A stretch of DNA of 64,000 bases, taken from contig JBIIDH010000003.1 in NCBI GenBank assembly GCA_044238435.1, positions 19,090-83,089 of the forward strand, given 5' to 3'. The translations under genes were made by a program, and so were the position numbers. How positions within the stretch are numbered: position 1 is the stretch's first letter; the number at the start of each line of letters is the position of its first letter. The DNA comes from VFMC01 sp044238435 (GTDB lineage: Bacteria; Actinomycetota; Acidimicrobiia; Acidimicrobiales; Ilumatobacteraceae). Shown here piece after piece: positions 1-8,223 of the stretch. Under the pieces are notes generated by a model. The model had not been told where the DNA came from. It saw only the letters and a program-made list of their open reading frames with translations, and made no database searches.

Positions 1-175
1 CCTGCCCGGCCTCGGCCGCTTCACCATCGACGCCATCAACAACCGCGACTTCATGGCGCTGCAGGGTGCCGTGGTGGTGATGACGGTGGGGTTCGTCGTG
101 CTCAACGTGGTGGCCGATCTGCTGCACGGCGTCATCGACCCGCGCATCCGTTCCCAGCGGGCGACCGCCCGATGA
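1..175 (+). CDS. Peptide/nickel-type ABC transporter permease, C-terminal end (partial)
   Basis: The window opens inside this gene; the last 57 codons are present, in the frame starting at base 2. The visible protein reads PGLGRFTIDAINNRDFMALQG and then one hydrophobic membrane segment. This is the typical end of a DppB/OppB-type inner-membrane permease of a dipeptide/oligopeptide/nickel importer. Its stop overlaps the ATG of the next permease gene (ATGA at 172-175), so the two are translationally coupled and form the usual heterodimeric pore. The substrate cannot be told from the sequence; the binding protein and ATPases are not in the window and may lie upstream. Confidence 0.8.
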   Translation, partial: LPGLGRFTIDAINNRDFMALQGAVVVMTVGFVVLNVVADLLHGVIDPRIRSQRATAR

Positions 176-1002
176 GCACCACCAGGCACCGCTGGGGCGT
201 GGCTGTGTGGCTGTCGGTCGGCTGGCTGGTGGTGCTCGCGCTCGCGGCCATCTTCGCCGACCTGCTGCCCCTGTACGACCCGGCCGACACCCGGGCGGGC
301 ATCCCGCTGTCGATCCCCACCTCGCAGAACTGGCTGGGCACCGATCAGCTGGGTCGCGACCTGCTGTCGCGCACCATCTACGGCGCCCGCGTGTCGCTGG
401 TGGTGGGCCTGGCGGCCGTCGTGCTGTCGTCGTTGGTGGGTGGCACCATCGGTGTGCTGGCCGGCTACTTGCAGCGCACGGTCGAAGCCGTCTCGCTGTT
501 CACCGCCGATGTGCTGATGGCGTTCCCCTCGTTCCTGCTCGCCGCCTCCATCGTCGCCTTCACCGACTCACGCGGGCTGCTCACCGTGGTGCTGGTCATC
601 GCGCTGTTGTACCTGGGGCCCACCATCCGCATCGTGCGCGCCACCACCCTCAGCTACACGAACCGCGAGTTCGTCACGGCCGCCCGCTCGCTGGGCGCCA
701 CCTCGGGCCGCATCATCCGCCGCGAGATCGTGCCCAACGTGGTGCCCACCACGCTGTCGCTCGCCATCGTGGCCATCGCCGGGGCCATCGTCGCCGAGGG
801 CGGCCTCGCCTACCTCAACTTGTCGGTGGCGCCACCCACGCCCACCTGGGGATCGATGATCGCAGCAGGCAAGCCGAAGATCGACCAGAGCCTGTACCCG
901 GTGCTGGTGCCCGGCCTGGCGCTGTTCTTCACCGTGCTGGCGCTCACGCTCATCGGCGACGCGATCCAGAAGCGTCAGGGCCGCAACCTCGGCGCCATCT
1001 GA
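172..1002 (+). CDS. Peptide/nickel-type ABC transporter permease (DppC-like)
   Basis: Protein of 276 aa. An N-terminal membrane segment at about residues 14-34 is followed by a periplasmic stretch with the family signature WLGTDQLGRDLLSR (about 54-67) and then five or six more membrane segments. The cytoplasmic EAA loop that contacts the ATPase is visible as EFVTAARSLGATSGRIIRREI (split here: EFVTAARSLGA, then TSGRIIRREI). Length and order fit the DppC/OppC family, partner of the DppB-like permease just upstream with which it overlaps by four bases. No ATPase gene follows. Downstream lies a convergent gene after a 17-bp direct duplication that begins at the stop codon. Confidence 0.9.
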   Translation: MSTTRHRWGVAVWLSVGWLVVLALAAIFADLLPLYDPADTRAGIPLSIPTSQNWLGTDQLGRDLLSRTIYGARVSLVVGLAAVVLSSLVGGTIGVLAGYLQRTVEAVSLFTADVLMAFPSFLLAASIVAFTDSRGLLTVVLVIALLYLGPTIRIVRATTLSYTNREFVTAARSLGATSGRIIRREIVPNVVPTTLSLAIVAIAGAIVAEGGLAYLNLSVAPPTPTWGSMIAAGKPKIDQSLYPVLVPGLALFFTVLALTLIGDAIQKRQGRNLGAI

Positions 1003-1033
1003 TCATCGGCACCGGCTGATCATCGGCACCGGC
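1000..1033. repeat. 17-bp tandem direct duplication
   Basis: The 17-mer TGATCATCGGCACCGGC occurs twice back to back (1000-1016 and 1017-1033). The first copy includes the stop codon of the upstream permease; the second abuts the stop codon of the convergent selenoprotein gene. It looks like a recent slippage duplication. No terminator hairpin is evident in it. Confidence 0.85.
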
Positions 1034-2790
1034 TAGCAGGGCGTGCCGTCGGGATTGCACACCAGGTCGGTCGAGAACGTGATGTCGACGGCCTTCGCAG
1101 TCCAGTCGCCGTGCGGGCCGTCGTTGCTCATCACGTAGGCGTTGGCCCGACCGGGGTCGCCCGCCACGGCGACGAGGAACTTCCCCGGATCGGTCACGAT
1201 GGGCACGAGGCGCTCGGGATCGTCGCTCTCGGCGAACACCGCGGGCACCTCGCCGGCCGCCACCAGGTCGACCAGCGTGCGCCGGCCGGCCGTGAGGTTG
1301 CTCCACTCGCCGATCAGCTTCTCGAACTTCCAGGCCGGGATGCGCGCCTGGGCGAACAGGGCGGCACGCAGCTCCTGCTTGCCCCAACCCGCCCGGGCGA
1401 AGGTGCGGGCGATGAGCGGCGACAGCACCAGCAACGGCCGGTACTGCGCACGGCCGAGGCCGAACACGTGGGTGAGGTCCCATCCCGTCACGCGGGTGAG
1501 TCCGTCGGCCAGGTAGGGCACGATCTCGGCGGGCGTGCTGCCGAACACGCTGCCCACGATGAGACCGCTGTTGATGCGCCCCATCGTCACCACGTCGTCA
1601 CCCCGCCCGAACCCGAAGTCGGCGCTGAGCGGCTGCCAGCTGATCTCGGCCAGCGCCGCCTCGTCCTCGGCCAGCACCACCTTGAAGCTGTTGCCGAACG
1701 TCGCCTTGTCGTGCTCGTCGGCGGTGAAGCCACACACGTTGCGCAGGTACAGCCGTAGCCAGCGGCCCACCGCGGTGTTGGCCTGCACGCCGTCGCGCAG
1801 CGCACCCGGCCCGCTGTTGAACCCCAGCGCTGCGCCGGCGAAGCCGTTCAGCACGATGAGCGCATCGGCACCGGTGGTGTTGCCCGAGTGCTCGACGCCG
1901 TAGTGCGGGTCGGCGATCACCTCGGCGACAGCGAGCAGCACGGGCAGATGCTCGGGCCGGCAGCCGGCCATCACGCCGTTCACCGCCACCGACCACACCG
2001 TGATGTCGCGGCCCGACGGCCGGGCCAGGCCGATCACCCGCCACGGGTCGTGACCCGACGCGGCGATGAACGCCTCCACCCGCTCACGCGTGGGTGGCAC
2101 GATGGGCAGGCCGTCGCTCCAACCCCGGGCGACGAACACGTCATTGATCTCGTCGATGCCACCCGAGGCCACCACGTCGAGCGCGCTCGGTTCGGTGGAC
2201 GCACCGACCGCCGAGTCGACCTCGCGGGTGAGGCCGTCGATCATCTGCAGCATCGTCGTGCCCACCAGTCCGGCGATCATCTCGTCGTGCGACTGGCTGT
2301 CGACATGGCCGCGCAGCACCGCCAGCGGCATGCCATCGAACCCGAGCCCGCGCCCGGTTGCCGCCGCCTGACGGATGAACCCCTCGGTCACCAGGCTGAC
2401 GGTCGGCACGCCGGCCGCCTCTGCTGCTGCTGATGCCCGCATCACGGCGGGCGTACAGCTGCCTCAAGCACCCACGCCCGACACCACGGCATCGACGCCG
2501 CGGGCCGCGATGACGCTGGGGATGGCGCCCACCACCTGGTGCTCCTCAGGGCCGTGCACGTTGCCGAACGCGTCGTAGCCGACCACCTCGACACCCGGGT
2601 AGCGGGTCTGCAGTTCGCGCTCGATCACCGGGAACAACTCGTCGCCGCGGAACATGTAGTCCCACAGGAATCCGATTCGCTTCCCGGCCAGATCGTCGAG
2701 TCTCGGCGCCAGCGCACGGGCCTGCACGCCGCGGGGCGACTTCGGCCAGACGACGTCGTACCGGGGCTCGGCTCGCAACTCGTTGCTCAC
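1033..2790 (-). CDS. UGSC-family (seleno)protein, UGA at codon 109 read as selenocysteine
   Basis: Two adjacent open stretches in one frame (2790-2467 and 2463-1033) are separated only by an in-frame TGA at 2464-2466. Reading through gives 585 aa with AVVSGVGA-U-GSC-TPAVMRAS, that is U109-G-S-C112, exactly the motif after which the UGSC family of (seleno)proteins is named. The upstream part (IGFLWDYMFRGDELFPVIE) is clearly the N-terminal domain, and the downstream part has the family's long C-terminal domain (GRGWSDGLPIVPPTRERVE region). The GTG start at 2790 is chosen because upstream codons no longer look coding. A hairpin of bacterial SECIS type follows the UGA (separate entry). The biochemical role is unknown; U-x-x-C suggests a redox or metal site. 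If UGA were a stop, only a 108-aa fragment would be made. Confidence 0.85.
2435..2452 (-). promoter_or_regulatory. Putative bacterial SECIS hairpin of the UGSC selenoprotein
   Basis: In the mRNA (minus strand) the UGA at 2466-2464 is followed by 11 nt, then a perfect 6-bp stem GCCCGC/GCGGGC (2452-2447 with 2440-2435) closed by the hexaloop CGUGAU (2446-2441). The loop begins 17 nt after the UGA and has G at its second position, which fits the bacterial SECIS consensus for SelB binding (short stem, small loop, G among the first two loop bases, about 16-37 nt from UGA). It lies inside the coding sequence, as bacterial SECIS elements do. Confidence 0.7.
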
Positions 2791-3685
2791 GGGCTCCAGT
2801 CTGCCAAACCGCGCCCCGCTGCAATCACCACCTGAAGCCGCCCCACCTCGCAACGCTTCGGACTTCGATCGCCGCACCGTCACCCTCGCCACCGTGAACG
2901 TGAACGGCCTGCGCGCCGCCACCCGCAACGGGATGGCGCCGTGGGTGTACCGGTGCGAGCCCGACATCGTCACCCTGCAGGAGGTGCGCGCGCCCGATGC
3001 GCTGGTGCCCGGCCTGGTGGCCGAGGTGTTCGGCGACGGCTGGCAGGTGGTGCACGCCGAGGCCGGCGCCAAGGGCCGCGCCGGGGTGGCCGTGGTCACC
3101 CACCTGCCCATCGAACGGGTCGACGCCGGCGATGACGAACCCTGCTTCGCCGGCACCGGCCGCTGGATCGAGGCCGACGTCCGCCTGTCCGACGACGAAG
3201 TGCTCACCGTCGTGTCGGCGTACGCGCACACGGGCGATGCCGACGTGCCCGAGCGCATGGCCGAGAAACTCGCCTGGTTCGACGCCGCCACGGTGCGCCT
3301 CGAAGCGTTGCGGGCCGAGGGTCGCCACGTGGTGCTCACCGGCGACCTGAACGTCGCCCACCGCGACAGCGACCTGAAGAACTGGAAGGGCAATGTCGGC
3401 TGCGCCGGCTGCCATCCCGACGAGCGGGCCCGCTTCGACCACTGGATCGACACGCTCGGCTGGGTCGACGTGGCCCGCACCGTGGCAGGCAGCGACGCCG
3501 TGCCGTTCACGTGGTGGTCGTTCCGCGGCCGCGCCTTCGACACCGACGCCGGCTGGCGCATCGACTACCAGATCGCCACACCCGAGTTCGCCGCCCGCGC
3601 CGCCGAGGCCCGCGTCGACCGCGCCCCGTCGTACGACGAACGCTGGAGCGACCACGCCCCCATGGTCGCCACCTACCGCCTCTGA
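2783..3685 (+). CDS. xthA: Exodeoxyribonuclease III family endo/exonuclease
   Basis: EEP-fold AP endonuclease/3'-5' exonuclease for base-excision repair. Visible motifs are NVNGLRAA near the start, LQEVRAP with the metal-binding Glu, LTGDLNVAHRDSDLKN with the catalytic Asp/Asn pair, and the terminal SDHAPMV carrying the Asp-His pair. The start is uncertain. In-frame starts are TTG 2783, which overlaps the divergent selenoprotein start by 8 bp, and GTG 2894, which would cut into the first beta strand. No ATG lies between them, and residues before about 35 look non-conserved. The coordinates given use the longest form, 300 aa. The gene is divergent from the selenoprotein gene. Confidence 0.85.
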   Translation: MLTGSSLPNRAPLQSPPEAAPPRNASDFDRRTVTLATVNVNGLRAATRNGMAPWVYRCEPDIVTLQEVRAPDALVPGLVAEVFGDGWQVVHAEAGAKGRAGVAVVTHLPIERVDAGDDEPCFAGTGRWIEADVRLSDDEVLTVVSAYAHTGDADVPERMAEKLAWFDAATVRLEALRAEGRHVVLTGDLNVAHRDSDLKNWKGNVGCAGCHPDERARFDHWIDTLGWVDVARTVAGSDAVPFTWWSFRGRAFDTDAGWRIDYQIATPEFAARAAEARVDRAPSYDERWSDHAPMVATYRL

Positions 3686-3717
3686 CCCCCTCGCCCCCCG
3701 CCCGTCCGCCTGCCCCA

Positions 3718-3812
3718 TCCGTGAGCGGCGACCCCCGCCCACGTGGTCCACGCGCACGAATCACCCGCCTCCGTGAGCCGTGGCCCCCGCAGAGGTGGTT
3801 ACGGCTCACGGA
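3718..3812. repeat. Inverted and direct copies of TCCGTGAGC between xthA and the Rieske gene
   Basis: TCCGTGAGCCGT (3770-3781) and ACGGCTCACGGA (3801-3812) are perfect 12-bp inverted copies with a 19-nt spacer. A third, partial direct copy TCCGTGAGC lies at 3718-3726. The element sits between the stop of the exonuclease gene (3685) and the Rieske oxygenase start (3873). It could be a rho-independent-like hairpin for the former or an operator for the latter. There is no T run, which argues mildly against a classical terminator. Confidence 0.55.
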
Positions 3813-3872
3813 CGGCTGGAGCGAGATGGGGCGGGTGCGGGGCGGGGCGGGGTGAGGACTACGGTGCGAGCC

Positions 3873-5279
3873 ATGGAGGACTCGCTGCCCGACCCGGCCC
3901 TGGGGCCCGGCGAGCACCGCTGCCCCGGCCCGGGCTACCGCGACCTGGTCGCGCGCGACCTCACGGGGGTGCCACCCGAGTTGCTGGAGGAGTCGTACAG
4001 CTTCCTCGGCGACGAGCCCATCCCCTTCAGCCGGTACACCTCGGCCGAGTTCGCTGCGCTCGAGTACGAACGGGTGTGGAGCCGCACCTGGCAGTGGGTT
4101 TGTCGCCAGGAACACATCCCTTCGCCGGGCGATTTCCAGGTGTACGACATCGGGCCCCGGTCGATCATGGTGGTGCGCCAGGCCGACGGCTCGATCCGCG
4201 CGTTCGACAACTTCTGCCAGCACCGCGGCACCCAACTGAAGCCGTCGGGCCAGCAGGGCAACGCCAACCGCTTCACCTGCCCGTACCACGGCTGGGCGTG
4301 GAACACCGCTGGCGCGTTGGTGTCGTTGCCGTGCCGGTGGGACTTCCCGCACGTGCGCGACGAGGACGTGACCCTGCCCGAGGTGCAGGTCGACACCTGG
4401 GGCGGGTTCGTGTTCGTGAACCTCGACCCCGCCGCGCCGCCGCTGCACGAGTACCTCGGCGTGCTGCCCCGTCATTTCGCCACGTGGGACCTGGCCGACC
4501 GCTACGTGGAGGTGCACGTGCGCAAGCGCCTGCCCGCCAACTGGAAGGCGGCGATGGAGGCGTTCCTCGAGGCGTACCACGTGTTCAAGACCCACTCGCA
4601 GGCGCTGCCCGCCACCGGCGACGCCAACGCCGCGTACGACGTGTTCGGCCCACACATCTCGCGTTTCATGCACACCACCGGTACGCAGAGCCCGCACATC
4701 GCCGCCGAACGCAGCGAGCAGGAGATCCTCGACTTCCTGCTCGGCCGCCGCTTCGCCGGACGCGACGACATGCCCACGGTGGGTTCCGGCGAGACCGCCC
4801 GCGATGTGTACGCGCGGATCATCCAACGGTCGCTCGGCGAACGGTACGGCAACGACTTCAGCCACCTCACCGTGGCCGAGACCATCGACTCGATCGAGTA
4901 CTTCGCGTTCCCCAACACGTTCTTCTTCCGCGGCCTGCAGTTCCCGATGGTGTATCGCTTCCTACCCAGCCCGCACTCGGTCGACGAGTGCACGTTCGAG
5001 CTGTTGTTCCTGCGCCACCCGCCCGCCGGCGGCCCGGTGCCACCGCCCGCGCAGCCGGTCGACATCGGCATCGCCGACAGCTACGCCTCGGTGCCCGGTA
5101 TGGATCCCGGCCTCGGCTTCGTGTACGACCAGGACACCGACAACCTCGCCGCGCAGACGCGCGGCTTCCACGGCAGCGCCCGCGGCGCCCAGCAGTTCGG
5201 CAACTACCAGGAGGTGCGCGCCCGGCACCTCCACCGCACGATCGACGCCTATCTCGCGATGGGGCCGATCAGGCGTTGA
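3873..5279 (+). CDS. Rieske [2Fe-2S] aromatic-ring-hydroxylating oxygenase, alpha subunit
   Basis: Catalytic (large) subunit of a Rieske non-haem iron oxygenase, 468 aa from ATG 3873; upstream in-frame codons are low-complexity. The N-terminal Rieske domain has C115-x-H117 (FCQHRGT) and C136-x2-H139 (CPYHGW). The C-terminal catalytic domain has the mononuclear-iron motif EAYHVFKTH (two His). Such enzymes add O2 to aromatic or terpenoid substrates using electrons from a ferredoxin/reductase. No reductase, ferredoxin or beta subunit is adjacent, so it may be a homo-oligomeric enzyme using general redox partners. The substrate is not predictable. Its 3' end overlaps the convergent trpB-like gene by 11 bp. 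Confidence 0.9.
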   Translation: MEDSLPDPALGPGEHRCPGPGYRDLVARDLTGVPPELLEESYSFLGDEPIPFSRYTSAEFAALEYERVWSRTWQWVCRQEHIPSPGDFQVYDIGPRSIMVVRQADGSIRAFDNFCQHRGTQLKPSGQQGNANRFTCPYHGWAWNTAGALVSLPCRWDFPHVRDEDVTLPEVQVDTWGGFVFVNLDPAAPPLHEYLGVLPRHFATWDLADRYVEVHVRKRLPANWKAAMEAFLEAYHVFKTHSQALPATGDANAAYDVFGPHISRFMHTTGTQSPHIAAERSEQEILDFLLGRRFAGRDDMPTVGSGETARDVYARIIQRSLGERYGNDFSHLTVAETIDSIEYFAFPNTFFFRGLQFPMVYRFLPSPHSVDECTFELLFLRHPPAGGPVPPPAQPVDIGIADSYASVPGMDPGLGFVYDQDTDNLAAQTRGFHGSARGAQQFGNYQEVRARHLHRTIDAYLAMGPIRR

Positions 5280-6639
5280 TGACGGGCACGGCCTGCATCG
5301 CAGCCGCCACTGCTTCGTCGCTGAGGTCGAGATCGACCATGTTGCCGCTGAGGAACGACTCGTAGGCAGCCAGGTCGAGGTGGCCGTGACCGCACAGCGC
5401 GGTGAGGATCACCTTCTCCTCGCCCGACTCCTTGCAGGCCAGCGCCTCGCGCACCGCAGCAGCGATGGCGTGGGTGGGCTCGGGTGCGGGCACGATGCCC
5501 TCGGTGCGGGCGAACTGCAGCGCTGCGGTAAAGCACTCGACCTGCGGGATGGCCACGGCTTCGGCCAGGCCGAGCTCGTAGATGTGGCTGACCAACGGCG
5601 ACATGCCGTGGTAGCGCAGGCCGCCGGCGTGGATGGGGTCGGGGATGAACCCGTGGCCGAGGGTGTGCATCTTCATCAGCGGGGTCATGCCCGCAGTGTC
5701 GCCGAAGTCGTAGCGGTATTCGCCCTTGGTGAGGCTGGGGCAGGCAGCCGGTTCGACGCAGCGGATGGTCGGGTTCATCCGACCGGCCAACTTCTCGCGC
5801 AGGAACGGGAAGGCGAGGCCGCCGAAGTTCGAGCCGCCACCGGTGCAGCCCACCAGCACATCGGGCTGCTCGCCCACCTTGGCGAGCTGCAGCAGCGCCT
5901 CTTCACCGATGATGGTCTGGTGCATCAGCACGTGGTTCAGCACGCTGCCCAACGCGTACCGCACCGTCGGGTCGGCCACGGCCATCGTCACCGCTTCGCT
6001 GATGGCGATACCCAGGCTGCCGGGATGGTCGGGGTTCTCGGCCAGCAGCGAGCGGCCGTACTCGGTGATCGGCGACGGGCTCGAGTGCAGCGTCGCGCCG
6101 TAGATCTCCATCATCGTGCGGCGATAGGGCTTCGAGCGGTAGCTGGCAGCGACCTGCCACACCTCGCACTCGAGGCCGTACTGCGCGCAGGCGAACGCCA
6201 GCGAGGTGCCCCACTGGCCCGCACCGGTCTCGGTGGTGAGCTTCCGCACACCCTCCTGCTTGTTGTAGTAGGCCTGCGGCACGGCGGTGTTCGGCTTGTG
6301 CGAACCAGCCGGGCTGACGCCCTCGTACTTGTAGTAGATGCGCGCCGGAGTGCCGAGCGCCTGCTCGAGACGGTGGGCACGGAACAGCGGGCTCGGCCGC
6401 CAGAGGCGATAGATGTCGAGCACCCCACCGGGGATGTCGACGTAGCTGGCGGACGTGACCTCCTGCTCGATGAGCGCCATCGGGAACAGCGGCGCAAAGT
6501 CGTCGGGACCAGCCGGCTGCAACGTGCCCGGGTGCAACGGCGGCGGGGGCGGCGACGGCAGGTCGGGGATGACGTTGTACCACTGGGTAGGCATCTCGTC
6601 TTCGGTGAGCAGGATCTTGTTGGGAACCTTGGCAGCCAT
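5269..6639 (-). CDS. trpB: Tryptophan synthase beta-type PLP enzyme (TrpB2 subfamily)
   Basis: Protein of 456 aa, longer than classical TrpB, with the TrpB2 extension at the N-terminus. YKYEGVSPAGSHKPNTAVPQ contains the PLP lysine (about K115), and CTGGGSNFGG is the phosphate-binding loop. It condenses indole with serine to tryptophan. The TrpB2 class is usually unlinked to trpA and is thought to work without TrpA or as an indole salvage enzyme; here too no other trp gene is near. The start ATG 6639 begins MAAKVPNKILLTEDEMP; a longer open frame upstream is not conserved-looking. Confidence 0.9.
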   Translation of the reverse strand: MAAKVPNKILLTEDEMPTQWYNVIPDLPSPPPPPLHPGTLQPAGPDDFAPLFPMALIEQEVTSASYVDIPGGVLDIYRLWRPSPLFRAHRLEQALGTPARIYYKYEGVSPAGSHKPNTAVPQAYYNKQEGVRKLTTETGAGQWGTSLAFACAQYGLECEVWQVAASYRSKPYRRTMMEIYGATLHSSPSPITEYGRSLLAENPDHPGSLGIAISEAVTMAVADPTVRYALGSVLNHVLMHQTIIGEEALLQLAKVGEQPDVLVGCTGGGSNFGGLAFPFLREKLAGRMNPTIRCVEPAACPSLTKGEYRYDFGDTAGMTPLMKMHTLGHGFIPDPIHAGGLRYHGMSPLVSHIYELGLAEAVAIPQVECFTAALQFARTEGIVPAPEPTHAIAAAVREALACKESGEEKVILTALCGHGHLDLAAYESFLSGNMVDLDLSDEAVAAAMQAVPVINA

Positions 6640-6712
6640 GCCGGGCAAGGTAGCCGATCCGGGCAGGCCGATGGTCAGGTGAACGAGCGAGTGGTTGCGC
6701 GCACCGGGAACT

Positions 6713-6759
6713 CCCCATCCGACGCCCCCATCCGACGCCCCCATCCGACGCCCCCATCC
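6713..6759. repeat. 13-bp tandem repeat, 3.6 copies
   Basis: The unit GACGCCCCCATCC is repeated three times without change (6721-6759), preceded by a partial copy CCCCATCC (6713-6720). It lies in the 148-bp gap between the start of the trpB-like gene and the end of the DUF222/HNH gene, so in the upstream region of trpB. It is probably a slippage-prone minisatellite whose copy number may vary between strains. Confidence 0.9.
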
Positions 6760-6787
6760 GAGCATGGCCACCCGGCGCAGGGCCGGT

Positions 6788-8002
6788 TCATGCCGCGACC
6801 GTGTCGAGCCGTGAGATCTCGGTGCCGTCGGGCCGGTACACGTGCCAGCAGCCCTGTTCGTCGCGCCGCACGCTGTAGCCCTGACGCTTGAGAAGGTTGT
6901 GGTGTCCGCACGCCGGCCCACCGTCGTCGTGGTCGGTGCGGCCGCCCTCGAACGCCCACCCGCGGAGGTGATCGGCCTGCAATCGACCAGGCGGTGCATT
7001 GCAGCCAGGCCACAGACATCGTCGTTCGAGCAGCAGCACGGCCTCACGGGCGCCACCGCGGAACAGGCGCGACCGGCGGCCGAGATCGACGATCCGGCCT
7101 GCCGAGTCGAGCACCACCCGGCGCAGCCGACCCACCAGCAGCGCGGCCGACACGTCGGCCCGCGGCAGTTGCACCCCGTCGACCGTCTCGCACCGCCGCC
7201 ACAGCACTTCGTCGGGTGACCTCGGCGCCGTGCCAGCCCCAGTCGGGCCAGCACCACGTTGGCCAGCACCAGTCGGGCCAGCGCCTGTCAGGCCGGCACC
7301 AGCGGCCTCGGCGAGCAGTTCGGCTGCCGTATGGGCGTCGACCACCACGTTCACCAACGGCTCACCCGACCGTGGCACGCCCGGCGCCGAAGCCGCCGCG
7401 GCGAAGACGGCGACGAGCGCGTCGAACCGGCGCTGAGCGTCGGTGCGGGGCAGGAACCCGCGGGCCAGGTCGGCGCCCACCTGCTGGCGCGCCTCGGCCC
7501 AGTCGGTGAGGAACTCGGCCTCGCAGAAGCGGTCGAACACCTCGCGCAGCACGGCACCGTCGTACGCACCGCCGTTGGCCCGCACCACCACCTCGTCGCC
7601 CACCTGCAGCACGGTCGCGTTGCGACGCCGGTGCACATCCTGCTGACTGCGTGCCGCGCCATCGGCGTCGGCTGCTGCCACCCACCGCCGCACCAGTACG
7701 GCGAACTCGTCGGCGCGCAGCCGCAACACCTGGGCCCCGAACAACTCGTCGGCCTCACCCACCTGGTCGCGACAGCGCGGGTTGCGCTCGACCTCACCCA
7801 AGGCCGCGAGGTGCGCCAGACCGACCCGTCCGTCCTCGGCCAGCAACCGCACCGAGGGCAAGCGCCTCAGCACCCGGCCCAGACGCAGCAACCCCTTCGA
7901 CTCGGACACCGACCAGCCGAACATCGCCCGCCCCCACGCGGCAGCATCGACATGACCGTCGTCGAGGTGCAGCCCCCGGCGACCCAGTTCGGCCAGCAGC
8001 AC
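6788..8002 (-). CDS. DUF222 / HNH endonuclease (13E12-type), 5' end frameshifted
   Basis: Frame of 404 aa opening at GTG 8002. The N-terminal two thirds match the DUF222 domain of actinobacterial 13E12-repeat proteins. The C-terminus is an HNH nuclease finger: CLWPGCNAPPGRLQADHLRGW, a central H-D pair, then CGHHNLLKRQGY (His-Asn-His with zinc Cys). A Gly-Pro-Thr linker of TGAG-type repeats (about 7235-7310) joins the two domains. The natural N-terminus is in another frame: from ATG 8139 comes MESLAAARTDAPGFAVPEFE...RRQAEVAVA, which would continue as VLLAELGRRG if one base were present near 8003-8006. So the gene has a 1-nt deletion near its start and is either broken or restarted at GTG 8002. 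Function in the family is unknown. Confidence 0.75.
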   Translation of the reverse strand: MLLAELGRRGLHLDDGHVDAAAWGRAMFGWSVSESKGLLRLGRVLRRLPSVRLLAEDGRVGLAHLAALGEVERNPRCRDQVGEADELFGAQVLRLRADEFAVLVRRWVAAADADGAARSQQDVHRRRNATVLQVGDEVVVRANGGAYDGAVLREVFDRFCEAEFLTDWAEARQQVGADLARGFLPRTDAQRRFDALVAVFAAAASAPGVPRSGEPLVNVVVDAHTAAELLAEAAGAGLTGAGPTGAGQRGAGPTGAGTAPRSPDEVLWRRCETVDGVQLPRADVSAALLVGRLRRVVLDSAGRIVDLGRRSRLFRGGAREAVLLLERRCLWPGCNAPPGRLQADHLRGWAFEGGRTDHDDGGPACGHHNLLKRQGYSVRRDEQGCWHVYRPDGTEISRLDTVAA

Positions 8003-8139
8003 GCCACCGCCACCTCGGCCTGGCGGCGCAACCGCTCGGCCTGGGCGACGAACGCGACGACGTCGGCCGAGGCGAGTGCCTCGAACTCGGGGACAGCGAA
8101 GCCCGGTGCGTCGGTTCGTGCTGCAGCCAGCGACTCCAT
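8003..8139 (-). pseudogene. Out-of-frame N-terminal segment of the DUF222/HNH gene
   Basis: From ATG 8139 (or GTG 8145) the minus strand encodes about 45 residues, MESLAAARTDAPGFAVPEFE onward, rich in Ala/Glu/Arg like the start of DUF222 proteins. The frame then runs into non-protein-like sequence (CCWPNWVAGG) exactly where the other frame takes over with LLAELGRRGLHLDDGH. A single-base change would fuse the two. This may be a real frameshift mutation or an assembly error. Confidence 0.6.
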
Positions 8140-8223
8140 GCGCACACCCTGCCAGCGGGGTGTGACACGGTTTCCTGCGCAGCGTTCGTCGCGATCAGGC
8201 GGCCGATACGTGCCGGCGACGAC

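Noticed and set aside
3507..4865. Long antisense ORF (452 aa) across xthA and the Rieske gene
   Set aside because: His/Val/Arg-rich composition typical of GC-rich antisense shadows; both overlapped genes have clear motifs.
6713..6759. CRISPR-like array
   Set aside because: Units are 13 bp and directly adjacent with no spacers.
5269..7269. Longer open frame (666 aa) joining the trpB-like gene to upstream sequence
   Set aside because: The extra 209 residues are an out-of-frame copy of the DUF222/HNH gene; the TrpB2 family starts near ATG 6639.
8003..8010. Programmed ribosomal frameshift in the DUF222/HNH gene
   Set aside because: No slippery heptamer or downstream pseudoknot is evident; a one-base deletion is simpler.
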